Source: Oscillospiraceae bacterium (GTDB taxonomy: Bacteria > Bacillota > Clostridia > Oscillospirales > Ruminococcaceae). From it: 12,741 bases of DNA. Each line of letters begins with the position of its first letter. Position 1 is the first letter of the stretch. A program made the translations under genes and the position numbers. The notes below the pieces were generated by a model. The model was not told the origin of the DNA, did not search any database, and worked only from the letters and a program-made list of their open reading frames with translations. This document shows positions 7,401 through 12,741 of this stretch, in pieces. The stretch is taken from NCBI GenBank assembly GCA_029062865.1, contig JAIDPG010000043.1, positions 1 through 12,741 of the forward strand. The letters run 5' to 3'.

Positions 7401-7658
7401 CTCAAGCTCTACGAGGGCAGACCGAACATCACGGACAAAATCGCGAACGGCGAGATACAGTTCATCATAAACACTCCCGCGGGCAAAACCAGCGCCAACG
7501 ACGACAGCTACATCCGCAAGGCGGCGATAAAGCACCGCATACCGTACATCACGACAATGGCGGCGGCAAAGGCGAGCGCGGAGGGCATCGCGGCTATCAA
7601 GAACAACTCCCACCTCGGTGTGAAATCGCTGCAGGCGTTCCATGCGGAGATAAAGTAA
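4437..7658 (+). CDS. carB: Carbamoyl-phosphate synthase large subunit
   Basis: The 1073-residue product is full length for CarB, which makes carbamoyl phosphate from bicarbonate, ATP and ammonia delivered by CarA, for pyrimidine and arginine synthesis. The duplicated synthetase halves are plain: IGSGPIIIGQACEFDYSG near residue 13 opens the carboxy-phosphate half, and GGGPNRIGQGIEFDY at 560-574 opens the carbamate half. Each half carries a glutamate-rich ATP-grasp site (EINPRTSRSSALASK and EANPRASRTVPLVSK). Residues from about 939 form the MGS-like allosteric domain, including NTPAGKTSANDDSYIRKAAI. I start at ATG 4437, seven bases after AGGAG (4425-4429); the ATG at 4431 is only one base from that site, and the family begins MPKRTDI-like. 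No carA lies beside it; its own promoter and terminator make it a single-gene unit. Confidence 0.98.
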   Translation: MPKKTDIHKIMIIGSGPIIIGQACEFDYSGTQACKALKKLGYEIVLVNSNPATIMTDPDVADITYIEPLNVARLTQIIEKERPDALLPNLGGQSGLNLCSELAEAGVLEKYGVKVIGVQVDAIERGEDRIEFKHTMEKLGIEMPRSEVAYSVDEALAIAEKLHYPVVLRPAYTMGGAGGGLVYNVDELKIVCARGLQASLVGQVLVEESIAGWEELELEVVRDAENNVITVCFIENIDPIGVHTGDSFCSAPMLTISEDVQKKLQEYSYSIVKAIEVIGGCNCQFAHDPVSGRIVVIEINPRTSRSSALASKATGFPIALVSAMLACGLTLAEIPCGKYGTLDKYVPDGDYVVIKFARWAFEKFKGASDKLGTQMRAVGEVMSIGKTYKEAFQKAIRSLETGRYGLGYAKDFNKLTKEELLAKLTYPTSERQFIIYEALRKGATVEEIYNLTKIKHWFLEQMLELIEEEEALGAAKGAVPEKDVLLKAKRDGFSDRYLSALLEVPEADIRAKRAEYGINEAWEGVHVSGTENAAYYYSTYNLEKDESPVNTDRPKIMILGGGPNRIGQGIEFDYCCVHAALALKSLGFESIIVNCNPETVSTDYDTSDKLYFEPLTLEDVLAIHDKEKPVGVIAQFGGQTPLNLAAELKKNGVNILGTTPETIDLAEDRDHFRAMMERLNIPMPESGMAVTVEDALEIANRIGYPVMVRPSYVLGGRGMEIVHDDEMMRVYMNAAVGVTPDRPILIDRFLNHATECEADAISDGTHCFVPAVMEHIELAGIHSGDSACILPAKNLSEKHIATIKEYTRKIAVEMGVVGLMNMQYAIEGDTVYVLEANPRASRTVPLVSKVCSINMVKLATEIMTAKFTGKQSPVSALRDRVIPHYGVKEAVFPFNMFQEVDPVLGPEMRSTGEVLGISPSFGEAYYKAQEATQTRLPLEGTVLLSVCDRDKPELVEIASAFAKLGFKILSTGKSYELITSAGIPAEKVLKLYEGRPNITDKIANGEIQFIINTPAGKTSANDDSYIRKAAIKHRIPYITTMAAAKASAEGIAAIKNNSHLGVKSLQAFHAEIK

Positions 7659-7662
7659 ATAA

Positions 7663-7693
7663 AAAAACCGAGAGCGTTTTGCTCTCGGTTTTT
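7663..7693 (+). terminator. Strong intrinsic terminator of carB
   Basis: AAAAACCGAGAGC (7663-7675) and GCTCTCGGTTTTT (7681-7693) form a perfect 13-bp stem with loop GTTTT. It starts within five bases of the carB stop and ends in a T-run. Confidence 0.95.
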
Positions 7694-7705
7694 CTGTGAA
7701 ATTAC

Positions 7706-7734
7706 TTGACAAATTTGCGGATTTCTGCTATAAT
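7706..7734 (+). promoter_or_regulatory. Consensus promoter of tRNA-Leu
   Basis: TTGACA (7706-7711) and TATAAT (7729-7734) are exact and 17 bases apart. The predicted start near 7741 lies about a dozen bases before the tRNA 5' end. Confidence 0.9.
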
Positions 7735-7753
7735 ATCATATAATAATTGATAT

Positions 7754-7838
7754 GCGGGTATGGTGAAACTGGCAGACACGTTGGATTTAGGTTCCAATGC
7801 CGAGAGGCGTGCAGGTTCAAGTCCTGTTACCCGTACCA
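7754..7838 (+). tRNA. tRNA-Leu(UAG), CCA encoded
   Basis: The 85-base gene folds as a class II tRNA. The acceptor stem GCGGGTA pairs with TACCCGT (a G-U closes the end), followed by discriminator A and an encoded CCA. The anticodon stem TTGGA/TCCAA holds the loop TTTAGGT, so the anticodon is TAG, which reads CUN leucine codons. A long variable arm (TGCCGAGAGGCG) as in leucine tRNAs follows, then the T-arm GCAGG-TTCAAGT-CCTGT. Its 3' end faces DNA with mobile-element features, and tRNA 3' ends are common targets of tyrosine integrases. Confidence 0.97.
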
Positions 7839-7860
7839 AACTAAATGTGACAAAAAAGAT

Positions 7861-7904
7861 ATTATGCCCACAAAAGGCTGTGCAAAGCTGATTGTGGGCA
7901 TAAT
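7861..7904. repeat. 13-bp hairpin just after tRNA-Leu
   Basis: ATTATGCCCACAA (7861-7873) and TTGTGGGCATAAT (7892-7904) are perfectly complementary across an 18-base loop. There is no T-run directly after it, so a terminator is less likely than a recombinase or protein binding site. Confidence 0.55.
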
Positions 7905-8016
7905 TCTTACGAAAAACAGAAATACACGTCCGTAGATATTTTCGACACAAAAGTGGACTTGAACCCTCACCCTACAAAACTTTCCGGCACATTTTTGTGC
8001 AAATTATACAGAGCGC

Positions 8017-8065
8017 CTATGAGTGACTTCTCATAATCGAAAAGTTAGTCATAGACGTTTTTTTA
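8017..8065 (+). terminator. Intrinsic terminator closing copy A
   Basis: CTATGAGTGACT (8017-8028) pairs with AGTTAGTCATAG (8044-8055) with one mismatch and one G-U, followed three bases later by seven T. It would stop transcripts reading on from the tRNA. Confidence 0.65.
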
Positions 8066-8077
8066 TTGCCCAAAGTT

Positions 8078-8210
8078 GTGACAAAAAAGATTTCGACATG
8101 ACTTGAACCCTTGTGGCAACAAAATTTATGCGGTTGAATTTAGGCAACTCGCACAAAGAGCCTGTAAATCGCTTCTCTATTTATGAGATGCAGTTTACAG
8201 GCTTTTTTTA
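8078..8210. repeat. tRNA-flank module, copy B (att-like remnant)
   Basis: It repeats TGTGACAAAAAAGAT (8078-8092), TTTCGACA, ACTTGAACCCT (about 8101-8111) and a closing terminator in the same order as copy A, but the rest of the sequence has diverged and it is shorter. The pair looks like a tandem duplication left by repeated integration at the tRNA-Leu end. Confidence 0.5.
8159..8209 (+). terminator. Intrinsic terminator closing copy B
   Basis: AGCCTGTAAA (8159-8168) and TTTACAGGCT (8194-8203) form a perfect ten-bp stem with a TCTC/GAGA inner stem and a run of seven T. It insulates the BRO-N gene from upstream transcription. Confidence 0.85.
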
Positions 8211-8236
8211 TTCTCCGGCAAGTTAGGAAACAGCAA

Positions 8237-8263
8237 TATAATCTATGAGCCTCGAATGAGGCT
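8237..8263 (+). promoter_or_regulatory. Possible -10 box and leader hairpin of the BRO-N gene
   Basis: An exact TATAAT lies at 8237-8242, but no good -35 box is found 17 bases upstream, so the promoter may need an activator or be weak. A small hairpin AGCCTC/GAGGCT (8248-8253 with 8258-8263, loop GAAT) lies between it and the ribosome binding site. Confidence 0.4.
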
Positions 8264-8287
8264 TAAATAAAATTATGGAGGAATGAA

Positions 8288-8929
8288 ATGATAAAAGCAA
8301 CAATTAAGAACAGCCCACACTGCGCAGAGATGCAATTTCCTATGTACGCGTTACCCGCCGATGCGGATAAAGCTGAAATTGATCCTTCTACAAACACAGA
8401 AGCCTTTGACCCATGGAGTGAGGAGTTTAAGAAAGTGCGCACATTGGATATTAACGGTGAGCTGTGGTTTGTAGGCAAGGATATATGCGCTTTATTTGGA
8501 GACAAGAATCACAAACGAAGTCTTGGTCGTATTGACGATGAAGACAAGAAAAAAGTTGAGCTTATGGACTCGTTGAACAGAACGCAGACAGCCACCGTTA
8601 TCAACGAAAGCGGATTGTATTCTCTCCTATTCGCAATGCAGCCGCAGAAGGCTCATAACCGTGGAGCGTCGGATGAGTACCCCATCGAAATTCGGCAGAG
8701 GATCGAGAAGATCCGTAAGTTCAAGCACTGGGTCACGTCCAAAGTTCTTCCCTCAATACGAAAGCACGGCGCGTTTTTAACGACAGAAACCCTGAATAAT
8801 TCTTTAAACGATCTCAGGGAAATTGCAAGACTGCTCAATATACTTGCGGACGAGCAGAACGAAAATTACGCATCGTCCGAATCGTTAGATAAACCGCTTT
8901 TGTTTATAAAAAAAGAAAAGTCGCCTTGA
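8288..8929 (+). CDS. BRO-N domain protein, phage antirepressor-like
   Basis: The 213-residue product carries a BRO-N domain at about residues 46-161: VRTLDINGELWFVGKDICALFGDKNHKRSL, INESGLYSLLF, and KHWVTSKVLPSIRKHGAF at its end. BRO-N proteins occur in phages and mobile elements as antirepressors or DNA-binding regulators. The first 45 residues are an unconserved-looking extension, and the last 50 are a short helical, charged tail without the ANT or KilA-C domain of long antirepressors. GGAGG at 8277-8281 lies six bases before the ATG. It sits between the tRNA-flank repeats and the mobilization genes and may regulate excision or mobilization genes; that role is inferred from position only. 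Confidence 0.85.
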   Translation: MIKATIKNSPHCAEMQFPMYALPADADKAEIDPSTNTEAFDPWSEEFKKVRTLDINGELWFVGKDICALFGDKNHKRSLGRIDDEDKKKVELMDSLNRTQTATVINESGLYSLLFAMQPQKAHNRGASDEYPIEIRQRIEKIRKFKHWVTSKVLPSIRKHGAFLTTETLNNSLNDLREIARLLNILADEQNENYASSESLDKPLLFIKKEKSP

Positions 8930-9095
8930 AAAATTGTGAATAATAAGATTTGCTAATGTTGTAAAATCACAAGGTAATTAATTGAAAATTTCGTACAAGC
9001 GAAGCGAGAAACGCGAATAAGTGGAAAGCAACTTAGCAGAGAAATCTGCAAATATTTTAATAATCTTGGTCGCGTTCATGATTATTTTTGAGGAG
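8930..9095. other. Short AT-rich gap after the BRO-N gene
   Basis: No gene is supported. A small hairpin GCAGA-GAAA-TCTGC (9036-9049) with a GNRA-type loop is the only clear structure; it has no proper T-run and may be a weak terminator. Confidence 0.4.
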
Positions 9096-9101
9096 TAGGC
9101 C

Positions 9102-9328
9102 ATAAAAAACACGGTAACAATTACGCTTGACGATAAAAAGTTCAGGCGCTGAAGATGTATCTATCGGAGAAAAATTCCTCGCTCGATGAGGAAATCTCCA
9201 AGTATGCCGAGCAGCTTTACGGCAAGGTTGTGCCGCAGAACGTGCGCGATTATATTGATATGACGGCTAAGCAGCAGAGTGCAGCTAAGCCGAAAACTGC
9301 TCACACCAAGCCGAACAATCTGCCGTAA
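9102..9328 (+). pseudogene. Broken DUF6103-like small gene (ATA start, one-base deletion)
   Basis: GAGGAG (9090-9095) lies six bases before ATA (9102-9104), where the reading KNTVTITLDDKKFR begins and stops at a TGA (9150-9152). One frame over, the text continues smoothly as ALKMYLSEKNSSLDEEIS through VVPQNVRDYIDM to a Lys/Ala/Pro-rich tail and a TAA at 9326-9328. The two pieces join if one G is restored after AGG (9144-9146), giving about 75 residues. As I recall, DUF6103 proteins from clostridial elements look like this: TVTI at the start, ALK-Y in the middle, VP..VR.YI later. The absent ATG and the frameshift together point to decay. Alternatives are assembly error, or -1 frameshifting at AAAAAG (9135-9140), which would give a similar protein with VQ instead of FR. 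Confidence 0.65.
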
Positions 9329-9661
9329 CCGATTTTGAGGCGGCTGTGTCGAGCCGTGTGCGGCTTTGGCGCAAAGGTGGGGTAGTTTTACCTCCGAGCC
9401 GTTCTCGGGCAAATTTGGACGGTTTTCGCGGAGTTCGCGAAACGGCTCTGCGCCTGGTATGAGGGCGGTTCGGGGGTATGATTTTGATGCAGGAAAAAGG
9501 ACTTATGCCGCCGAGGGCGGCATAAGCCCGTAAACACCGTCGGGCAAAGCCCGCCGGAGATTGAAAAAGTGATTAAAAAACGGGAATTGGCTCGGATTTC
9601 TGATTAAATCTTCGGCGGGAATGCGGTGGTTAAGCCAAATAAAGTGATACAAGGAGCTGAA
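9329..9661. other. Hairpin-rich noncoding stretch, candidate oriT region
   Basis: This gap precedes the MobC-like and relaxase genes, the usual place for an origin of transfer. It holds TTTCGCG-N5-CGCGAAA (9424-9442), a perfect 11-bp hairpin CTTATGCCGCC/GGCGGCATAAG with loop GAG (9502-9526), and CGGGC-AAA-GCCCG (9541-9553). I cannot name the nic site; a GCGCCTGG string near 9450 is only suggestive. No ORF with a ribosome binding site is present. Confidence 0.45.
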
Positions 9662-10072
9662 ATGAGCGATAACTCAAACAAAATCCGCACGGGATTTTAC
9701 CTTGAAAAAGAGCTGTTGGACGAATGCGACTGCTTTCTGGAACAGTCCAATTCCCGTTCACGCAACGAGCTTGTCCGAAAGGCTATCGAGTTTTATCTCG
9801 GACATCTGAAAGCGCAGGACAACGTAGAATATCTTGCTCCCGCAATAAAAAAGCTGGTGACATCAGCGGTCTCGGCTTCGGAAGAAAAAACCTCTCGCCT
9901 GCTTTTTAAAATAGCGGTGGAGCTCGGAAAAATTTCAAATATGTTGGCGGCTGCTAACGAGGTCGATGATGAAACGCTGCGCGAACTGCACATCATGTGC
10001 ATTGACGAGGTTCGGAAGATCAACGGGATCATTACCTATGACAGCGCCGCGAGATTTCAGAGGAATGATTGA
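9662..10072 (+). CDS. MobC-like ribbon-helix-helix accessory protein
   Basis: The 136-residue product has an N-terminal ribbon-helix-helix (CopG/MetJ-type) segment at about residues 6-48: NKIRTGFYLEKELLDECD, then SRSRNELVRKAIEFYLGHL. The remaining two thirds is helical and may form the oligomerisation or relaxase-contact part. Small RHH proteins directly before a relaxase gene usually bind oriT and help the relaxase nick DNA, and may repress their own operon. I start at ATG 9662 because AAGGAG (9651-9656) lies five bases upstream; the longer frame opens with a GTG inside the noncoding stretch. Its stop lies two bases before the relaxase ATG, so the two are translationally coupled. Confidence 0.8.
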   Translation: MSDNSNKIRTGFYLEKELLDECDCFLEQSNSRSRNELVRKAIEFYLGHLKAQDNVEYLAPAIKKLVTSAVSASEEKTSRLLFKIAVELGKISNMLAAANEVDDETLRELHIMCIDEVRKINGIITYDSAARFQRND

Positions 10073-10074
10073 CC

Positions 10075-12189
10075 ATGCCGAAAATAATTGTCGCAAGCAG
10101 ATATCTCAAACCCGCTTCGAAAGGCACTCGCAGCAACCTTGTGAAATATATTGCCACCCGCGAAACGGTTCAGAAATATTCTCCGAAACGAAAAGATACT
10201 CCCGCTACGGAAAATCAGCAGCAGTTAATTTATGAATTGCTTAAAATAAATTCGGACGGAAAAAAGCTGCCGGGGTATTCGGACTATCTGAAAAATCCGT
10301 CAAAGGAAAACGCTTCGGAACTGCTCTCCGAGCTGCTCGAGCAGAGCGCGGATATGATCGCGGACAAAGAAATTCTGGTGAAATATGTTGCGGAACGTCC
10401 GGGCGTTGAAAAAATCGGAAAGCACGGTTTGTTTTCCGACAGCAATGATGAAATAGTTTTGTTTCAGGCGCAGAAAAAAATTGCGGAGCATCAGGGGAAC
10501 GTCTGGTCGCACGTCATATCGCTGACCCGCGAGGACGCGGAACGGCTTGGATATACCACTCCCGAGATGTGGCGCAATCTGATCATGCGGCATACCGACG
10601 ATATAGCAAAGGCACAGAATATCCGCTTGGAAAACTTGCGGTGGTATGCGGCGTTTCATAATACGGCTCACCATCCGCATATCCACCTGCTCGTGTACTC
10701 GACCGATATCAAAGAGGGATTTCTGACCGAAAACGGGTTTGAGCAGATCAAGAGCGCTCTCGCAAACGATATTTTTCATAATGAGCTGTATCAGGTTTAT
10801 GAAAAACAGACAGCTGTGCGTGACAAACTGCGCACTGAAGCGGAAAGCGTGATGAAAAATCTGTTATCGGAGCTGCAAAATAATAATCAATTTGATTCAC
10901 AGCTCGAACAGCTTGTTCTGAAACTGCAGTCGCAGCTCCGCAATTCCAAAGGCAAAAAGGTCTACGGCTACTTGCAGCCCAATGTCAAGAAAACCGTTGA
11001 CCAAATCGTAACGGAACTTGCCAAGAACCCTGTGCTGAAAAAGATGTATGACGAATGGTGTTCGTTGGAACAGCAGAAATATGAAACCTATACAAGCGCA
11101 GTGCAGAAGTTTCCGACGTTGGAGGAAAACAAAGTTTTCAAGCCGATCAAGAATGCTGTGATCCGTGCCGTGATGGAGATGGATATCTCGACGGAAATGT
11201 TTGCGGAATATGGCGATGATGCGTTTGATGAAACAGAATCGGGCGGAGATTTATATATAAAGTGGACAGCGGAGTTTAAATCCGCTTGCTCCGAGTTATA
11301 TAGATACCGCAATATCCCGAAAGCGTTCGAGCTGCTCCGAGCCGAAGCCGAAAAAGGAAATGTTCTTGCACTTCACGATCTTGGAAAAATGTATCTGAAC
11401 GGCTTGCTTGGCGATGAAAAAATCCCGAAAGCCGATGAATGTTTTCAAAAGGCTCTGCAGGGCTTCCTCACACTCGAACCAACCGCAAAAAGACTGCGGG
11501 ATTATGTTCAGTACCGAATCGGAAAAATGTTTGCGCTTGGTAACGGTACGGAACAGGACTATACAAAAGCGTTCGCGTGGTTTGAAAAATCCGCGGCAGC
11601 GGGAAACAAATTCGCGCAGTACTCGCTAGGCAGTTTGTATTATTATGGGAACGGCGTATCACAGAGCTACGAGAAAGCATATGAATATTACAAGCTATCC
11701 GCCGATCAGGATAACGCCTACGCTTGCTACGAAACCGCGAAGATGCTCCGTGGCGGCATTGGCATTGAGAAAAATACCGAACAAGCAGAGGTATACTTCC
11801 AAAAGGCATACAGGGGATTCTACAAGATCGCAGCCGAAAATCCCGATTACAAAATATTGTATCGGCTTGGCGTGATGACGTTCAGCGGAACAGGCTGCGA
11901 CATGGATCGAGAATTGGGCATTGAGTATATAAAGAAGTCCGCCGAGTTGGGAAATGAGTATGCCCAAGCGTTCTTGGAAAACATGGGCAGATATAATCTG
12001 ACAGCAGCGCAAAATGCCGTTGTGTCAATGCTGCTCTCTTTCGGCAGACTTATTTCCGATGACTACAACCGCAGTCTGCACGGGCAGAGGCTCCGCACCG
12101 AGCATAAGCTGAAAGCCGCGATCCGCCGAAAGAAACAGGCACTCGGCTTGAAAGAAAATCCATTAGAGAATCCACAATTCAAGGGGTGA
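10075..12189 (+). CDS. mobL: MobL/MobP3-type relaxase with C-terminal Sel1 repeats
   Basis: The 704-residue product begins MPKIIVASRYLKP, the usual start of MobL relaxases, with Tyr10 as candidate catalytic tyrosine. It has YIATR at 25-29, YVAERPGVEKIGKHGLF around 104-120, VWSHVISL at 143-150 and the metal-binding histidine cluster HHPHIH at 199-204. After a helical middle, residues about 412-637 form some five Sel1-like repeats (ALHDLGKMYLNG, VQYRIGKMFALGNG, AQYSLGSLYYYGNG and others ending in KSA..GN), a protein-contact solenoid. It should nick oriT, stay on the 5' end and lead the strand to a recipient through a helper system. The ATG is chosen on the family start; a TTG two codons earlier overlaps the mobC stop. 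AGAGGA (10059-10064) serves as ribosome binding site at long spacing. Confidence 0.9.
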   Translation: MPKIIVASRYLKPASKGTRSNLVKYIATRETVQKYSPKRKDTPATENQQQLIYELLKINSDGKKLPGYSDYLKNPSKENASELLSELLEQSADMIADKEILVKYVAERPGVEKIGKHGLFSDSNDEIVLFQAQKKIAEHQGNVWSHVISLTREDAERLGYTTPEMWRNLIMRHTDDIAKAQNIRLENLRWYAAFHNTAHHPHIHLLVYSTDIKEGFLTENGFEQIKSALANDIFHNELYQVYEKQTAVRDKLRTEAESVMKNLLSELQNNNQFDSQLEQLVLKLQSQLRNSKGKKVYGYLQPNVKKTVDQIVTELAKNPVLKKMYDEWCSLEQQKYETYTSAVQKFPTLEENKVFKPIKNAVIRAVMEMDISTEMFAEYGDDAFDETESGGDLYIKWTAEFKSACSELYRYRNIPKAFELLRAEAEKGNVLALHDLGKMYLNGLLGDEKIPKADECFQKALQGFLTLEPTAKRLRDYVQYRIGKMFALGNGTEQDYTKAFAWFEKSAAAGNKFAQYSLGSLYYYGNGVSQSYEKAYEYYKLSADQDNAYACYETAKMLRGGIGIEKNTEQAEVYFQKAYRGFYKIAAENPDYKILYRLGVMTFSGTGCDMDRELGIEYIKKSAELGNEYAQAFLENMGRYNLTAAQNAVVSMLLSFGRLISDDYNRSLHGQRLRTEHKLKAAIRRKKQALGLKENPLENPQFKG

Positions 12190-12193
12190 TCAA

Positions 12194-12457
12194 TTGCTTA
12201 ATAACCGCGAAATTTATTCCACAAACCTCCCACACCGCGCCATTGCGGTGTATATGTATCTGCGCGACCGTGCCGGAAAGGACGGCTCATGCTACCCCGC
12301 TGTATCCACAATAGCGCAGGACTTGAAAATGTCCAAAAGCACCGTGAAACGAGCACTCGGCGATCTCGAAAAGGCAAAGTACATTCGTCACGAGCGAAGA
12401 TACAGACAATCGGGCGGCAACTCGTCGAACTTGTACTTCGTCGAGAAACCGTCTTAA
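12194..12457 (+). CDS. Small winged helix-turn-helix protein of mobile elements
   Basis: The 87-residue product reads MLNNREIYSTNLPHRAIAVY, then YPAVSTIAQDLKMSKSTVKR and a short wing with RRYRQSGGNSSNLYFVE. The helix-turn-helix lies at about residues 38-62 and a winged C-terminus follows; such small proteins lie between relaxase and DUF3991-type genes in clostridial elements and resemble the DNA-binding part of replication initiators or GntR-like regulators. The start is TTG (12194-12196), supported by AAGGGG (12181-12186) seven bases upstream, which overlaps the end of the relaxase gene. It probably belongs to the mobilization operon and could control element replication or transfer. Confidence 0.85.
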   Translation: MLNNREIYSTNLPHRAIAVYMYLRDRAGKDGSCYPAVSTIAQDLKMSKSTVKRALGDLEKAKYIRHERRYRQSGGNSSNLYFVEKPS

Positions 12458-12483
12458 ATTTTTGAAAAATATACTCACTCACT

Positions 12484-12551
12484 AGGGGGGAATTCTGCCC
12501 TGTCGGTGGTCTATGGATAGGGTCATGATGAACCTACAAGGTTAAGTATCC
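12484..12551 (+). ncRNA. Candidate structured RNA in the leader of the DUF3991-like gene
   Basis: Several short complementary arms are packed in 68 bases. CCCTGTC (12498-12504) pairs with GATAGGG (12516-12522), seven pairs with one G-U. GGATA (12515-12519) can instead pair with TATCC (12547-12551), enclosing a hairpin AACCT-ACA-AGGTT (12531-12543). AGGG (12484-12487) can compete for CCCT. The two main folds exclude each other, which would suit a switch. A cis-regulatory leader, a recombination or origin site, or a chance arrangement are all possible. Confidence 0.35.
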
Positions 12552-12586
12552 AATTTAAAATTTATTATTTTGAGAAAGGAAGTTTT

Positions 12587-12741
12587 ATGCCTTACATCAA
12601 TTTTTCGGCAGATGACTTATACCGCGCGAATACTGCTGATTTAGTTTCATTTCTTCAAAGTCATGGGGAGCAGGTGAAAAAGGTGGGCTCGACCTACAAG
12701 GACATCTACACGGACGGCAGCGGAACGCATGACAGCGTAAC
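12587..12741 (+). CDS. DUF3991/TOPRIM-like protein, N-terminal part only
   Basis: The frame opens at ATG 12587 after AAAGGAAG (12575-12582) and stays open for 51 codons to the window edge. The peptide MPYINFSADDLYRANTADLV and then a GSTYKDIYTDGSGTHDS stretch match my memory of the N-termini of DUF3991 and TOPRIM domain proteins from Firmicutes elements, which resemble DNA primases with a CHC2-like zinc region followed by a TOPRIM core. Only the first part is visible, so neither the zinc ligands nor the catalytic acidic residues can be checked. In these elements the protein is thought to help replicate or prime element DNA, which fits its place after the relaxase and winged-helix genes. Confidence 0.75.
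   Translation, partial: MPYINFSADDLYRANTADLVSFLQSHGEQVKKVGSTYKDIYTDGSGTHDSV

Larger units (their letters stand above)
7846..8066. repeat. tRNA-flank module, copy A (att-like remnant)
   Basis: The module begins with TGTGACAAAAAAGAT (7846-7860), which recurs exactly at 8078-8092. It contains ACTTGAACCCT (7957-7967), whose minus-strand reading AGGGTTCAAGT matches a tRNA T-arm, with TTTCGACA before it, and ends in a terminator (8017-8065). Copy B repeats this order. On the minus strand both copies read hairpin, TTTTGT, AGGGTTCAAGT, TGTCGAAA. This suggests remnants of integration at a tRNA 3' end, in inverted orientation to the resident tRNA; that reading is inference. Confidence 0.5.
7839..12741 (+). 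mobile_element. Integrative/mobilizable element, left part, at the tRNA-Leu 3' end
   Basis: Everything after the tRNA is accessory in character: scarred repeats at the tRNA end, a BRO-N antirepressor, a broken DUF6103-like gene, an oriT candidate, MobC-like and MobL-like genes, a small winged-helix gene and a DUF3991/TOPRIM-like gene. This mobC-relaxase-HTH-DUF3991 order is typical of clostridial mobilizable or conjugative elements. The left boundary just after the tRNA is inferred from position; no integrase, coupling protein, transfer machinery or right att site is in the window, so it may be an IME or the end of a larger ICE. Confidence 0.7.

Noticed and set aside
7702..7950. Minus-strand frame of 82 residues across tRNA-Leu
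   Set aside because: It runs through a tRNA gene and its promoter; such frames are recurrent false calls.
12522..12546. Hammerhead-like TGATGA followed by a short stem
   Set aside because: The core after the stem reads TAAG instead of GAAA and the base before TGATGA is A, so the catalytic core is not met.
1..12741. CRISPR array or restriction/defence system
   Set aside because: No regular direct repeats with unique spacers and no nuclease, methylase or toxin-antitoxin genes are visible.

Overview
The window looks like the chromosome of a moderately GC-rich Firmicute of class Clostridia, probably Oscillospiraceae/Ruminococcus-like. This rests on strong AGGAGG-type ribosome binding sites, exact TTGACA-N17-TATAAT promoters, and the types of mobile-element genes at the right end. 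The organism call is an inference from gene content, not from a marker search.

Left part (1-3720), mostly minus strand: the 5' part of an unrecognised gene (1-342), a strong hairpin terminator, a small self-contained transcription unit (consensus promoter, 51-codon ORF with an apparent ATA start, terminator), phoH, and a 683-base gap filled with structured repeats. These are a three-armed inverted-repeat element, three ~42-base degenerate tandem repeats, and two interlocked perfect inverted repeats. A membrane-anchored lipase-like alpha/beta hydrolase with its own consensus promoter follows.

Middle (3720-7840), plus strand: a polypurine/polypyrimidine hairpin element, a short secreted protein with a possible BofC-C-like fold, then carB (carbamoyl-phosphate synthase large subunit) with its own promoter and terminator and no carA beside it. 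Next is a tRNA-Leu(UAG) gene with a consensus promoter.

Right part (7840-12741), plus strand: DNA directly 3' of the tRNA looks like an integration hotspot with an integrative/mobilizable element. It starts with two diverged copies of a module that ends in an intrinsic terminator and carries an inverted T-arm-like motif. Then come a BRO-N antirepressor-like gene, a broken DUF6103-like gene (ATA instead of ATG, plus a one-base deletion), a hairpin-rich noncoding stretch that may be oriT, a ribbon-helix-helix MobC-like accessory gene, a MobL/MobP3-type relaxase with C-terminal Sel1 repeats, a small winged-helix protein, a structured intergenic RNA candidate, and the start of a DUF3991/TOPRIM-like gene that runs off the window. 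Together the RHH protein, relaxase and oriT candidate would nick and mobilise the element; the last gene probably serves its replication. No integrase or second att end is in view.

No clearly new multi-gene system is evident. The most unusual signals are the interlocked inverted repeats, the small ATA-start unit, the scarred tRNA 3' flank and the structured leader before the DUF3991-like gene.
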